Assembly: GCA_945787715.1 (NCBI GenBank)
Contig: CALZJE010000030.1
Span: forward strand, 1-48,224
DNA: 48,224 nucleotides
Reading direction: 5' to 3'
Source of the DNA: an uncultured Ectothiorhodospiraceae bacterium
GTDB taxonomy: Bacteria > Pseudomonadota > Gammaproteobacteria > S012-40
Part shown: piece by piece, positions 25,777-35,071 of the stretch
Layout: each line of letters starts with the position of its first letter
Numbering within the stretch: position 1 is the stretch's first letter
The notes under the pieces: model-generated
Database searches by the model: none
Told to the model about the DNA's origin: nothing
The model's input: the letters and a program-made list of their open reading frames with translations, nothing else
Made by a program: the position numbers and the translations under genes

Positions 25777-26436
25777 CTACCGCACAAATCCGTGCTCTGC
25801 TAAAAATGCTTCTGTCATATTACCAGAAGAGGGAATACTCGCTTTATCACCGAGAATTAATCGCTCCAGATAGCGTGCAATCAAATCCACTTCCAGGTTA
25901 ATCTCATACCCGACCCCATAAGCATCTAACGTAGTCTCTTTTAAGGTATGTGGAACGATATTCAAATCGAATTTTGCACCGTTCACGCTGTTGACCGTTA
26001 AGCTAATTCCATCCACACAAATAGAGCCTTTGTGTGCAATATATTTTGCCAATGCCGAGGGCGCTTCTATTTCAAAACGCTCGGAACGACCATCACTACT
26101 ACGATTAACAACTTTGCCAACACCATCCACATGACCACTTACAAGATGGCCTCCGAGCGGTGTCGAGAGCGTTAAAGCTTTTTCCAAATTGACATTAGAG
26201 CCTGGAGCCAGGTGGCCCAACGTAGTTAACGAAAGCGTTTCGTTTGATACATCCGCCGAAAAACCAGTACCATCCAATTCGATCACAGTAAGACAAACAC
26301 CATTAACCGCAATGCTATCTCCCAGTTTAGTTGAAGAGAGATCCAAATTAGTTGTGGAAATTTTTATACGGCAATCAGAATTCTTTTTTTGTAGATGACT
26401 TATCTGGCCAACTGCCTGAATTATTCCTGTAAACAT
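25777..26436 (-). CDS. ribE: RibE, riboflavin synthase alpha chain
   Basis: The 219-residue trimeric enzyme converts two lumazines to riboflavin. It consists of two tandem lumazine-binding barrels, the first starting MFTGIIQAVGQI and including NGVCLTV and LGGHLVSGHVDGVG, the second KGSICVDGISLTVN with NIVPHTLKETTL. The first codons overlap the end of ribD by 16 bases. All expected motifs are present. Confidence 0.96.
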   Translation of the reverse strand: MFTGIIQAVGQISHLQKKNSDCRIKISTTNLDLSSTKLGDSIAVNGVCLTVIELDGTGFSADVSNETLSLTTLGHLAPGSNVNLEKALTLSTPLGGHLVSGHVDGVGKVVNRSSDGRSERFEIEAPSALAKYIAHKGSICVDGISLTVNSVNGAKFDLNIVPHTLKETTLDAYGVGYEINLEVDLIARYLERLILGDKASIPSSGNMTEAFLAEHGFVR

Positions 26437-27569
26437 TTATCCTGAGTTCCGCAATTATTTAAGATTTCGCTAGGATTATAGTTTGGTTTAAAACTTAATC
26501 GAATATCATTACCTACACAACGTACATCGGTTGTTGTGAAGTAAAGTCGATCTTTCATCTCGTTCAATTGAGGTAAATGAAATAATCCTCTCGCCATATC
26601 ACCCATTATTGTAGGAGCCATATAAACCACCAATTCATCGATGAGATTTTCGGCGAGTAGAACTCCATTTAACACAGCACCCGCTTCAACATGAACTTCG
26701 TTAATTTCATTTGCCGCCAAATCTGTCAATACTTCAGTTAAATCGACATGTTCAGATTTTTCGCTATACGATTTAACAATCACGTTATCAGGAAACTGTT
26801 GAGCACCTACATCTGATAATGTCGCAATCCAACTTTCGCCCGATTGATTAAATATCGCTGCTTTTGCATCACTTTTCAACTGTCCATCAATAACAATCCT
26901 TAGTGGTTGCCTAAATTTTCCAGTGCAGTCTTCGATATCACGTACATTCATTCTCGGGTTATCAGCCAATACAGTTCCTGTGCCTGTCAATATTGCATCA
27001 GATTGCGCTCTTAACCGCTGAACATCGTGCCGAGCTTCACTCCCTGTAATCCACTGACTCTCACCATTTGCCATGGCGGTACGACCATCGATACTCATGG
27101 CTATTTTAGTTCTCACCCAAGGCATTCCAACCTTCATGCGTTTGATAAAACCCCGGTTCAGTTGCTCGGATTGCTGCAGCAGCAATCCCGAAACTACTTC
27201 AATTCCTGCTTCTTTCAATCGTGCAACACCATTTCCTGAGACAACAGGATTTGGGTCAAGCATTGCTATTACAACACGTTTCACATCCGCATTAATTAAT
27301 GCATCTGCGCAAGGTGGCGTTTTCCCATGATGAGAACAAGGTTCAAGTGTTACATATACCGTTGCACCTTTCACACTATCAGTTGCATTATTAAGTGCAT
27401 TCACTTCAGCATGGGGTCCACCTGAATAAGCATGAAAACCTTGCCCGATAACTCTATCAGCCTTCACAATGACACAACCAACACGTGGATTAGGGTGCGG
27501 ACTGAAAATAGGTGTACTAGCCAACTGAATTGCTTTAGCCATGTATGTGTAATCTTGTTCAGAAAACAT
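26421..27569 (-). CDS. ribD: RibD, bifunctional pyrimidine deaminase/reductase
   Basis: The 382-residue enzyme performs the second and third steps of riboflavin synthesis. The N-terminal zinc deaminase has PHAEVNAL and LEPCSHHGKTPPC. The C-terminal reductase shows KIAMSIDGRTA, SQWITGSEARHDVQRLRA and NPRMNVRD. The extension past the reductase domain is slightly longer than usual because the gene runs into ribE. The start lies 2 bases after the nrdR stop, so translation is coupled. Confidence 0.96.
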   Translation of the reverse strand: MFSEQDYTYMAKAIQLASTPIFSPHPNPRVGCVIVKADRVIGQGFHAYSGGPHAEVNALNNATDSVKGATVYVTLEPCSHHGKTPPCADALINADVKRVVIAMLDPNPVVSGNGVARLKEAGIEVVSGLLLQQSEQLNRGFIKRMKVGMPWVRTKIAMSIDGRTAMANGESQWITGSEARHDVQRLRAQSDAILTGTGTVLADNPRMNVRDIEDCTGKFRQPLRIVIDGQLKSDAKAAIFNQSGESWIATLSDVGAQQFPDNVIVKSYSEKSEHVDLTEVLTDLAANEINEVHVEAGAVLNGVLLAENLIDELVVYMAPTIMGDMARGLFHLPQLNEMKDRLYFTTTDVRCVGNDIRLSFKPNYNPSEILNNCGTQDKCLQE

Positions 27570-27571
27570 TG

Positions 27572-28084
27572 TTACTTGTCGGATTCGTCATCAGGCAGAA
27601 GCGAAATTTGTGCACGCTTCACCTCTTCTGAGGGTTGCTGTTCTAGTCGATCAATCTCTTCACGAAATGCTTGCACATCTTGAAAACTGCGATAGACCGA
27701 TGCAAAACGAACATAAGCGACATCATCCAAGCTCCGTAACTCATCCATAATCAGTTTCCCCACAAACTCGCTGGTAACTTCACGATCTCCAGTGGAGCGT
27801 AGTTGGCGTTTGATGCGATGAATAGCTGATTCAACCTCCTCTGTATCGACAGGACGTTTTTCCAATGCTTTAACGAATCCTGCGCGCATATTATCTTCGT
27901 TAAAAGGAACTCGCGAGCCATCGCGCTTAACAACTCGCGGCATCACTAATTCTGCAGATTCATAAGTGGTAAATCGCTCAGTACATGAGAGGCACTCTCG
28001 CCTGCGCCGAACCATGTCTCCATCGTTAGCCAAGCGAGAGTCGATCACTTTTGTTTCCATATCGCCACAAAAAGGACAGCGCAT
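27572..28084 (-). CDS. nrdR: NrdR, ribonucleotide reductase repressor
   Basis: The 170-residue regulator has an N-terminal zinc ribbon ([15 protein letters not shown], then [16 protein letters not shown]) and an ATP-cone ([29 protein letters not shown]) that senses ATP/dATP. It represses nrd operons through NrdR boxes, none of which was looked for beyond this window. The acidic tail of about 20 residues is slightly long. It lies between glyA and ribD as in many gammaproteobacteria. Confidence 0.97.
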   Translation of the reverse strand: MRCPFCGDMETKVIDSRLANDGDMVRRRRECLSCTERFTTYESAELVMPRVVKRDGSRVPFNEDNMRAGFVKALEKRPVDTEEVESAIHRIKRQLRSTGDREVTSEFVGKLIMDELRSLDDVAYVRFASVYRSFQDVQAFREEIDRLEQQPSEEVKRAQISLLPDDESDK

Positions 28085-28110
28085 CGGCTCTACCTAAGCA
28101 ACAAAATTAA

Positions 28111-29367
28111 TTAAGCCGAATACACGGGCAAACGTGCACAAAGCTCCGCAGCTTCCGCTTTGACGCGACTGATTGTTTCTTCGTTTTCAAGATCATCAAG
28201 AATGTCACAAATCCAGTTTGCCACTTGTGTTGTTTCAGCTTCTTTAAAACCGCGTGTAGTCATCGCTGGTGTACCAAGGCGAATACCACTGGTCACAAAA
28301 GGTGATTGCGGATCATTAGGTACTGAATTTTTATTGGTCGTGATGTTCGCACTTTGAAGTGCAGCTTCTGCCGCTTTACCCGTCAAACCTTTGTCTTGAA
28401 GATCCATTAGGATAAGGTGATTTTCAGTTCCTTTCGAGATAACTTTATAACCTCTTTCCTGGATACGAGTTGCCATTGTTTGCGCATTCTTAACAACTTG
28501 TTGCTGATAAGTTTTGTACTCTGGCTCCATCGCTTCTTTAAATGCAACCGCTTTAGCCGCAATCACATGCATTAGAGGGCCACCTTGCGTACCTGGAAAA
28601 ACCATAGAATTCAATTTTTTCTCAATTTCTGGATTGGATTTGGCCAAGATCATTCCACCACGAGGACCACGCAATGTTTTATGTGTTGTAGTAGTGGTTA
28701 CATCAGCAATATTCACTGGGCTTGGGTAGACACCTGCCGCCACTAATCCAGCAACGTGAGCCATATCGACCATTAAATAAGCACCTACTTTATCCGCAAT
28801 TTCACGGAAGCGTTGCCAATCGACAATACGTGAGTAAGCACTAAACCCCGCAATGATCATTTTAGGCTTGTGCTCAATTGCCATAGCCTCTACTTCATCG
28901 TAATTGATTTCACCTGACTCGTCGTCAATGCCATATTGCACAGCATTAAATAGCTTGCCCGAAAAGTTTACTTTTGCACCGTGTGTTAAATGACCACCAT
29001 GTGCCAAGCTCATACCCAGTACAGTGTCACCAGGTTGAAGCAGTGCTAAATAAACAGCAGCGTTAGCTTGAGAACCAGAATGCGGTTGAACGTTCGCATA
29101 ATCAGCAGCAAAAAGCTCCTTTGCACGATTGATCGCTAATTCTTCAGCAATATCAACATATTCGCAGCCACCATAGTATCGTTTATGGGGATAACCTTCT
29201 GCGTATTTATTGGTTAACACCGTACCTTGAGCTTCCATCACACGCGGGCTTGCGTAATTTTCAGACGCAATCAGCTCAATATGCTCTTCCTGACGTTTTT
29301 CTTCTTGTTTAATTGCCTGCCACAAATCCTGATCATAATCAGCAATATTCATGCTTTTAGAAAACAT
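28111..29367 (-). CDS. glyA: GlyA, serine hydroxymethyltransferase
   Basis: The 418-residue PLP enzyme converts serine and tetrahydrofolate to glycine and methylene-THF, the main one-carbon source. It shows [24 protein letters not shown], the HVAGLVAAG loop, and the PLP lysine in [14 protein letters not shown]. The ATG at 29367 has GGAGAG 5 bases upstream. An internal ATG 15 bases later is less well placed. It is the first gene of a nine-gene run, and its promoter region holds an unusual cloverleaf-like structure. Confidence 0.97.
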   Translation of the reverse strand: MFSKSMNIADYDQDLWQAIKQEEKRQEEHIELIASENYASPRVMEAQGTVLTNKYAEGYPHKRYYGGCEYVDIAEELAINRAKELFAADYANVQPHSGSQANAAVYLALLQPGDTVLGMSLAHGGHLTHGAKVNFSGKLFNAVQYGIDDESGEINYDEVEAMAIEHKPKMIIAGFSAYSRIVDWQRFREIADKVGAYLMVDMAHVAGLVAAGVYPSPVNIADVTTTTTHKTLRGPRGGMILAKSNPEIEKKLNSMVFPGTQGGPLMHVIAAKAVAFKEAMEPEYKTYQQQVVKNAQTMATRIQERGYKVISKGTENHLILMDLQDKGLTGKAAEAALQSANITTNKNSVPNDPQSPFVTSGIRLGTPAMTTRGFKEAETTQVANWICDILDDLENEETISRVKAEAAELCARLPVYSA

Positions 29368-29472
29368 TCAATCTCTCCAGCTTTCAAGGGGGGAATTAGA
29401 GTTGTTCAGTTGCTCTGAAATGAGAGCTCCAACCTGCATTTCTCACAAGATTCACGATATCTCACTTGATCT

Positions 29473-29549
29473 TTGTTTCTACAATGAATTTACTTCAATC
29501 GGAATACAACATGTATTCCGCTAAATTAGCTATTTAGTTGTAGAAACAA
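29473..29549 (-). ncRNA. Cloverleaf-shaped structured element in the glyA leader
   Basis: This 77-base segment folds, on paper, into a four-way junction in which all bases but two are in a stem or hairpin loop. The closing stem is 12 bp (TTGTTTCTACAA at both ends, complementary). Inside are arms of 6 bp (CTAAAT/ATTTAG, 5-base loop), 9 bp (CGGAATACA/TGTATTCCG, 3-base loop) and 4 bp (TGAA/TTCA, 5-base loop). It has no tRNA-like T-loop or anticodon arm. It lies 106-182 bases upstream of glyA. I read it as a candidate cis-acting RNA, though either strand could fold. Confidence 0.5.
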
Positions 29550-29550
29550 G

Positions 29551-29612
29551 TCTCTGCGGGATATTTTCACGCCTCTTTGAGAAGTGTGGGCTATTCCTGA
29601 AAAAGGCAGAGA
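29551..29612 (-). promoter_or_regulatory. Long hairpin near the predicted glyA transcript start
   Basis: Closing arms TCTCTGC and GCAGAGA (7 bp) enclose a second stem CACACTTC/GAGGCGTG with one mismatch and a TCAAA loop. It directly precedes the cloverleaf, and TATAAT on the minus strand (29612-29617) overlaps its upstream edge. If that -10 is used, the hairpin would be only partly transcribed, so the promoter assignment and the fold compete. Confidence 0.35.
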
Positions 29613-30186
29613 TTATATCCGAAAAACGTAGCGACTGCCATTCAACGATTTACATTATGAAGGCATCAATTGTAGTAAAGGCGGGGATGATATTTGTACG
29701 AAGACGGCAGCACAGTGAATTATAATTAAGTCAACAACTAGGTGATCTAAGCTATTTTCATTATGGCAGTCCAACCAACTTGCTCTCCTAATGCACCTAC
29801 TGTTGGTTCACTTCTATCCAGTCTCCCACTGATCTTTCTAGACTCAATATGAATTAACCATTGCTCCAACTGCTAGATCGTAGCATTAGCTTTAAATGAC
29901 TACCCCCACGCTTATCGCTCAAAATCATCTGGAATTTAGTTTAAAGAAATTGCGGTTAGTTACCGATTTTATCCCTGATAACTTGGATTTCTGATAGACA
30001 ACATTGCAATATACCGCCTCTCATATTCCAAACAGGTTTTCTAAAGAGAATGTGATTCCGACTAATTTTCGGATCTTGAAGCTAGTTAGAAGAAACCGTC
30101 ATTCATCGAATTTTGCTATTCGCGATGGTCAAATTGTGAAGCGTTTTTCAATTTATTAAATAATTAAAATTCAAGGTTTTTTTGAG

Positions 30187-31299
30187 GTGATGATGATGGC
30201 TTCTACAACATATTCAGACATATTGAAACTAGCATTCCAAGCTAGTATTGTCACTCGTGCGATTACAATAGCACTCATCGTAGGAACACTTCTCACGATA
30301 ATTAATCAATGGGAAGTGTTTAAAGCGCCAGAACTTTTTAGTTACCTAAAAGCGTCTCTTACTTACCTCACCCCATTTTGTGTAGCAATGGTTTCTGCCA
30401 CACTGTCTAAACTCGATCTCATACATGAACAACAGAAAGAGAACAATCCTCCAGAGAGTCAAGAAATCAGTGGGGATATTGTAGATATCCACCCTACCAT
30501 CGATGAAATAGGTGCAGGAGTTTCACAAGTTTCACTGAATGCACAGAATGTAAACCAAAGCTCAAAGAATAGACTTGATTTTGCAAACGAAGTTTGCGCG
30601 TTGGCTAACGAAGTGGCAGAGGATTCAAGAGCAATCGACAACAGTGCTTCACACTCGCAATCAAAAGTTGTTGAGGTTAAATCAACCTTCGAAGAGATGA
30701 ATAACCAAACAGATCATTTTATGGATAAGTTTAGACAAACAGAAATGTGGGCTAAGGATTTATTAGCAGATACCAGCCAGTTTTCAGAGGAATTTGAAAA
30801 AATTGATGCCATTTTAAAAACGATTACAGAAATATCTGATCAAACCAACATGCTCGCCCTCAACGCTTCAATTGAAGCGGCAAGAGCCGGGGAAGCTGGC
30901 AGGGGCTTCGCTGTCGTTGCAGATGAAGTAAAAAGCCTTGCAGAAAAATCTGGAACCAATGCAAGTGAAATAAATAACATGTTAGTGAAACTTGGCGGCA
31001 CCAGTAATCGATTGCGTGATAAATCTACTCATTTTGCAGAAAGTATAACTGAATTGCTCAACTTAAATAACGGACATGAAAGAGAGCATCTAAGCACGAC
31101 AATCGAAGAATTACTGATATCGATAGAGAATATGTCGGCTGTGTCGAGTGGACAAATCGCGAGTGTTGAGAGCGTTATGGATAAAGTCAGTTCAATGGCA
31201 ACAGATGCAGGAACGGCGATTGATGCTTCCTCAAAAAACATTAATCTAACCCAACAAATCTTGGAAAAACTCACTGAATTAAAACTAAGTACTGGGTAG
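30187..31299 (+). CDS. Chemoreceptor-like protein with an N-terminal NrtS-like two-helix membrane domain
   Basis: The protein has about 370 residues. Residues 17-75 are two membrane helices with the pattern [14 protein letters not shown] then [18 protein letters not shown], resembling NrtS, a small nitrate/nitrite permease family. The rest is a short cytoplasmic signalling domain of the MCP type. Its hairpin tip is near residues 210-255 ([37 protein letters not shown]). There is no periplasmic sensor or clear HAMP domain. Four start codons (GTG ATG ATG ATG) follow a GAGG; the third or fourth is best spaced, so the true N-terminus is uncertain by 2-3 residues. Nitrate/nitrite sensing is an inference from the fusion. 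Confidence 0.85.
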   Translation: MMMMASTTYSDILKLAFQASIVTRAITIALIVGTLLTIINQWEVFKAPELFSYLKASLTYLTPFCVAMVSATLSKLDLIHEQQKENNPPESQEISGDIVDIHPTIDEIGAGVSQVSLNAQNVNQSSKNRLDFANEVCALANEVAEDSRAIDNSASHSQSKVVEVKSTFEEMNNQTDHFMDKFRQTEMWAKDLLADTSQFSEEFEKIDAILKTITEISDQTNMLALNASIEAARAGEAGRGFAVVADEVKSLAEKSGTNASEINNMLVKLGGTSNRLRDKSTHFAESITELLNLNNGHEREHLSTTIEELLISIENMSAVSSGQIASVESVMDKVSSMATDAGTAIDASSKNINLTQQILEKLTELKLSTG

Positions 31300-31504
31300 A
31301 TAAAATGATTCTACTAAAATATTTCACAGCCCTAACTTATTCTCCTTAACTCAAATCTGCATCAACCCCGCTTCCACAGCCAATTGATTGGTATTTTTTA
31401 CTAAAAACAGGATCTACCGCGATTAAGAACTAAATATTAATTAATCAATACCGCTAATTAATACAGTATTTTCAATAATCGTATAGCAAGGAGAAGCGTT
31501 AATC

Positions 31505-31891
31505 ATGAGCCAGGAAAATATCGATATACTTGTGGCTGAAGACGATGATCAAATTTCATACTTACTAAATTTCATGCTAACGCGAGAAGGATTTGAAGTG
31601 AAAGTCGCGAATGATGGACAAGAAGCTATGGATGCTATTGAATCTATAAATCCACCTAAGCTCGCATTGCTTGATATTATGATGCCTCATTACACTGGAT
31701 TTGAACTAATAGAACATATCCGCAAAAAAGCTACCTGGAACAACGTTCCCATCGTGATGCTGACAGCGAAATCACAAGAACAAGATATTGTTAAAGCGCT
31801 AGAAAATGGCGCAAACGATTATGTAGTCAAACCTTTCCAACCAGGTGAGCTTGTTGTGCGCTTAAAAAGCCTTATGGATAAAGCTGCGTAA
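31505..31891 (+). CDS. Single-domain response regulator
   Basis: The 128-residue protein is one REC domain: acidic pair AEDDDQ, phospho-Asp in LLDIMMP (about residue 57), Thr in MLTAK and Lys in VVKPF. There is no output domain, so it acts as a CheY- or phosphorelay-type shuttle. Partners nearby are the MCP-type protein 200 bases upstream and the histidine kinase at 32863, either of which could feed it. AAGGAGAAG precedes the ATG at suitable distance. Confidence 0.93.
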   Translation: MSQENIDILVAEDDDQISYLLNFMLTREGFEVKVANDGQEAMDAIESINPPKLALLDIMMPHYTGFELIEHIRKKATWNNVPIVMLTAKSQEQDIVKALENGANDYVVKPFQPGELVVRLKSLMDKAA

Positions 31892-31980
31892 GTACACAGG
31901 CACTATTGATAAATACAGTTTAAGCTCAACATCGCTTTTCACGTGATATAATAATTGCTATTTCCATAGAAATAGTAATT

Positions 31981-32808
31981 ATGAGTAATTTCGACCCGCG
32001 ACTTTGGAAAAATAATTTCCTTCATTTATCACCGCTTTTTTCACCGCTTGAGCCTGCATATCACTTGTTGGGACGCACGCATGATCAATGGCCGACACTC
32101 GCTGACTATAATCAAACGCTACACACATTACCTGCCCCAATATATAATAACAACGGAAAAATTATTTCATTTGTCGATCAAAACACAGATGCTAGTTCGC
32201 TGTTTGAATCACATTACGAACCAAGAATTTTTTTACGCGGTGAAATCCAAACACGGCTTACAAATTGGCATGATTTTTTTCAAGTACTTGTTTGGAGCAC
32301 TTGGCCAAAAACCAAAGCTTTGCTCAATGAATTACATTATAAATCTGCAATCAAGCGAAGCAATAAACAAAGAAGCCCTATCGAAAATTTTGTGACACTT
32401 TTTGACGAGTGCGGCATTGTCATATTAAGTAGTGACCCCGACCTTTTCACACTAATTGAAGACTTTCAATGGCAGCAACTTTTTTGTGAAAATAGGGATG
32501 AATTTAAAGAAAATATTTCCTGTATTACCTTTGGCCACGCAATGTACGAAAAAGCGTTAAATCCTTATATTGGAATGACTGCACAAGCATTACTTATTCA
32601 AGTCGAATCCAGTTTTTTAGCCAATTATAAGAATCCATCGTCAATAGACAGTATGATAGTAAAACAACTTACAGATCAAAAAGTATTGGAACCAAGAATT
32701 CTGAATCCATTTCCTTTGCTTGGTGTGCCGAGTTGGTATGAAAATCAAGACAGTACATTTTATGAAAATACAGACTATTTTAGACCAGGAAGACGAAAAT
32801 GTTTGTAA
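31981..32808 (+). CDS. DUF3025 family protein
   Basis: The 275-residue soluble protein has the DUF3025 landmarks: YEPRIFLRGEIQTRLTNWHD, FFQVLVWSTWPKTKALLNELH and a C-terminal PFPLLGVPSWYENQ...FYENTDYFRPGRR. The family is common in beta- and gammaproteobacteria and has no established function. It lies 89 bases after the response regulator and converges with the histidine kinase gene. No metal or catalytic motif is obvious. Confidence 0.85.
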   Translation: MSNFDPRLWKNNFLHLSPLFSPLEPAYHLLGRTHDQWPTLADYNQTLHTLPAPIYNNNGKIISFVDQNTDASSLFESHYEPRIFLRGEIQTRLTNWHDFFQVLVWSTWPKTKALLNELHYKSAIKRSNKQRSPIENFVTLFDECGIVILSSDPDLFTLIEDFQWQQLFCENRDEFKENISCITFGHAMYEKALNPYIGMTAQALLIQVESSFLANYKNPSSIDSMIVKQLTDQKVLEPRILNPFPLLGVPSWYENQDSTFYENTDYFRPGRRKCL

Positions 32809-32862
32809 ACTGCGAGATATGTGCAAATCAATTCAGAGTAGATATTTCTTGCAACAGCAGGA

Positions 32863-34332
32863 TTAAGCAACTTGTTTTTCGACTGATGTAGGAATTGTAA
32901 ACCAAAAAGTACTACCGCAACCATGAGCGTTGTTTTCAGCGCCAATACTCCCCCCCATCGCATTCGCCAACCGCTTACTAATCGCCAATCCTAAACCTGT
33001 GCCACCAAATTCCCGCGTTGAAGAGCCATCACCTTGAACAAAATATTCAAACATCTGGCGCCCCTCCTCTTCAGAAAATCCAATACCCGTATCTGAAACT
33101 GAAACCTTAAGCATCTTATTAGACTCGTAGTACGATATATCTAAATGCACCCTTCCAACCTTAGTAAATTTTATCGCATTGTTGAGCAGCTGCCCAACAA
33201 TTTGATTGATACAATAAGAATCGGAGTGAATTTTTTCAGGGATTGTACTATCGAAATTTGCAACGAGATCGATTTTTTTATGTCTTGCCTTTTGCTCATA
33301 GGGCTTAATAATCTTTATTAATTCATTTTCAATATTAAAATCATCATAAACAAGTTCCAATTCACCAGCTGCAATTTTAGAGAAATCCAATACATCGGTT
33401 ATCAAAGATAATAAACGGTCCGCATTGCTGTCAGCTATTTGGCAAAGGTTTTTTGCCTCGTCAGGAATGTTTTCAATCATACCACTGTTTAAAATACCTA
33501 ACGCCCCTTTAATTGATGTCATCGGCGTTCTCAACTCATGACTCATATTGGCAATAAAATCCATTCGCACTTTATTTGCCTGCTCTATTTCTTCGTACGC
33601 AACATCAAGTTTTAAATAAGAGTCATCAAGATCTTTATGCGCATCAAGCAAATAACTTTTTTGACAAGACGAAAACTTTAACACTCTATTTGCAATTAAA
33701 AGTGCAATTATCACAAAAAACGCAGGAATCAGCATTGATAACAACAATAAACCTTCTATTCCATCTTGAATTTTTTCAGTGACATCGAGTTCATTAGTTC
33801 CCTCTAAAAATACTAATGAACTTAAAAGGTCCAGTAAATTATCATGTTCAGGAAGCGTTTTAGAATATGATGTTAATAATTGCAGGTCGTTTCTTTCGAT
33901 GGCATTTAAAATAACAGTTTGATGCAACATTTTGGATTGTTCAAAATGCGCTTGAACCGAATTTTCAAACGATTTTTCATTTTCCATTAAAGGAACATGT
34001 TTCAATCTGTTTATGTATTCATCGATCTTGTGTGATAGAACCTTATGTTTGTTGATTATAATATCTAGCTGGGTACGATCTTCCTCTTTTGAAACTTGAT
34101 GAATTAAGCGCTGTCGCTTGTGAATATCGTTATCAAGATTGTGGAACAACAGTGTATGAGTCGAATTGTTGATTACGAATGCATCCATAGCATCGCTCAC
34201 CTTGCTCACAGCATTGTAGCCACTGATGGTCAAGATAATCATCAGAAACACTGCTATCCCAAACCAAATAATGGATCTTTGGCGAAATCGCTCTATAATT
34301 TGAATATGTGTTTTTTTACTTTTTTTAATCAT
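32863..34332 (-). CDS. Membrane sensor histidine kinase
   Basis: The 489-residue kinase has membrane helices at about 22-39 and 192-215 flanking an all-helical periplasmic sensor of about 150 residues. A coiled coil (about 225-255) leads to the HisKA domain with phospho-His H265 (NMSHELRTPMTS). The HATPase follows with the N-box QLLNNAIKFT, DTGIGF, and GTGLGLAISKRL. There is no receiver or HPt domain, and HAMP is not obvious. It converges with the DUF3025 gene and lies 1 kb from an orphan REC gene, its likely partner. The ligand is unknown. Confidence 0.92.
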   Translation of the reverse strand: MIKKSKKTHIQIIERFRQRSIIWFGIAVFLMIILTISGYNAVSKVSDAMDAFVINNSTHTLLFHNLDNDIHKRQRLIHQVSKEEDRTQLDIIINKHKVLSHKIDEYINRLKHVPLMENEKSFENSVQAHFEQSKMLHQTVILNAIERNDLQLLTSYSKTLPEHDNLLDLLSSLVFLEGTNELDVTEKIQDGIEGLLLLSMLIPAFFVIIALLIANRVLKFSSCQKSYLLDAHKDLDDSYLKLDVAYEEIEQANKVRMDFIANMSHELRTPMTSIKGALGILNSGMIENIPDEAKNLCQIADSNADRLLSLITDVLDFSKIAAGELELVYDDFNIENELIKIIKPYEQKARHKKIDLVANFDSTIPEKIHSDSYCINQIVGQLLNNAIKFTKVGRVHLDISYYESNKMLKVSVSDTGIGFSEEEGRQMFEYFVQGDGSSTREFGGTGLGLAISKRLANAMGGSIGAENNAHGCGSTFWFTIPTSVEKQVA

Positions 34333-34799
34333 GCATTAGCTCATTAACCATCACTCAGCGAGCAACCATAACCAACTATTTGGGATGCTTAACTTAAAAG
34401 ATAAATCTTTGTTTCGTAATACTACATCGTCACTAAAACAGTGCATTTAAGGCCATTGTTCAATTATTTATCTCATCTCGTAAAATTTGACTATTTTGTG
34501 CCATGCAATCGTTGTAAGATTAAGTCTGATAAGGGTATTTGGATAATACGATTAAGATTCAAAAACGCTACACTCAATTAAATGCATTTTTTAAATGCAA
34601 AAAAGAGAGAAATAAACATTAATATACTGCGGAAAAGCGCTTAAATGATTTGCTATGTTAGGTATACATTGAAAGTATTGAAAAAGGTATATTCTTTGAA
34701 ATAGGCTCTAACCCAGATATTTCATAAAATTGCGATTTTATAAAATATCCAGGCTAAATCAAAGAAAAGGCAATTTGCTAAATAATTAAAGAGATTAAA
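34333..34799. other. Intergenic region before the small membrane protein gene
   Basis: No gene is supported in this very AT-rich stretch between two divergent genes. It contains a long hairpin at 34717-34748 and a shorter inverted repeat, TGCATTT-TTT-AAATGCA, near 34584-34600. Confidence 0.4.
34717..34748 (+). repeat. Long AT-rich hairpin upstream of a small membrane protein gene
   Basis: Arms of 14 bases (13 matching; ATATTTCATAAAAT and ATTTTATAAAATAT) enclose a TGCG loop and end 51 bases before the gene at 34800. It could be a leader hairpin or a regulator site. There is no following T-run. Confidence 0.5.
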
Positions 34800-34991
34800 A
34801 TGAAAGATATAAAGCAACTAGCAATTTGGGGGAGCTTGTCACTTGTTGTCATTCTACTCCTGATTAATATTTCATCAAAAGATGAGATTCCTTCTAGTCT
34901 GGTCGTAGGTGCTGCAATATTCTTTGTTGTTGTACTACCCATTGTTTTGGCCATACGAATGTCGAAAAAAGAAAGGGAACAACAACAGTGA
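34800..34991 (+). CDS. Small two-helix membrane protein
   Basis: The 63-residue protein has two hydrophobic helices (about 8-23 and 33-53) joined by a short polar loop (SSKDEIPSS), and a basic/glutamine C-terminus (RMSKKEREQQQ). The positive residues suggest the C-terminus lies in the cytoplasm. AAAGAGAT sits 6-7 bases upstream and a hairpin follows the stop, which supports a real gene. I cannot assign a family. Confidence 0.7.
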   Translation: MKDIKQLAIWGSLSLVVILLLINISSKDEIPSSLVVGAAIFFVVVLPIVLAIRMSKKEREQQQ

Positions 34992-35009
34992 GTTGCTAAA
35001 TCTTAATAT

Positions 35010-35046
35010 TTCAGCCTGATACATTAGTGAATACTTTCAGGCTGAA
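35010..35046. terminator. Hairpin between convergent genes
   Basis: Perfect 10-base arms TTCAGCCTGA and TCAGGCTGAA with a 17-base loop lie between the small membrane protein gene and the convergent ACT-domain gene. T-runs are short on both sides, so termination efficiency is uncertain. Confidence 0.55.
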
Positions 35047-35071
35047 TTTGATCAAGCTCCGTCTTCTCTTC

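Larger units (their letters stand above)
29368..30186. other. Long intergenic region upstream of glyA and the chemoreceptor gene
   Basis: About 820 bases with no supportable gene between two divergent genes. The glyA side (to about 29640) holds several hairpins and the cloverleaf at 29473-29549. A possible minus-strand -10 element TATAAT at 29612-29617 would put these in the glyA leader. The rest (29640-30186) shows nothing I recognise except promoter-like AT-rich sequence next to the chemoreceptor gene. Confidence 0.5.

Noticed and set aside
29473-29549. Cloverleaf considered as a tRNA gene
   Set aside because: The closing stem is 12 bp instead of 7, there is no T-loop GTTCRAN sequence, no 7-base anticodon loop and no D-loop GG. 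It is reported instead as a structured element.
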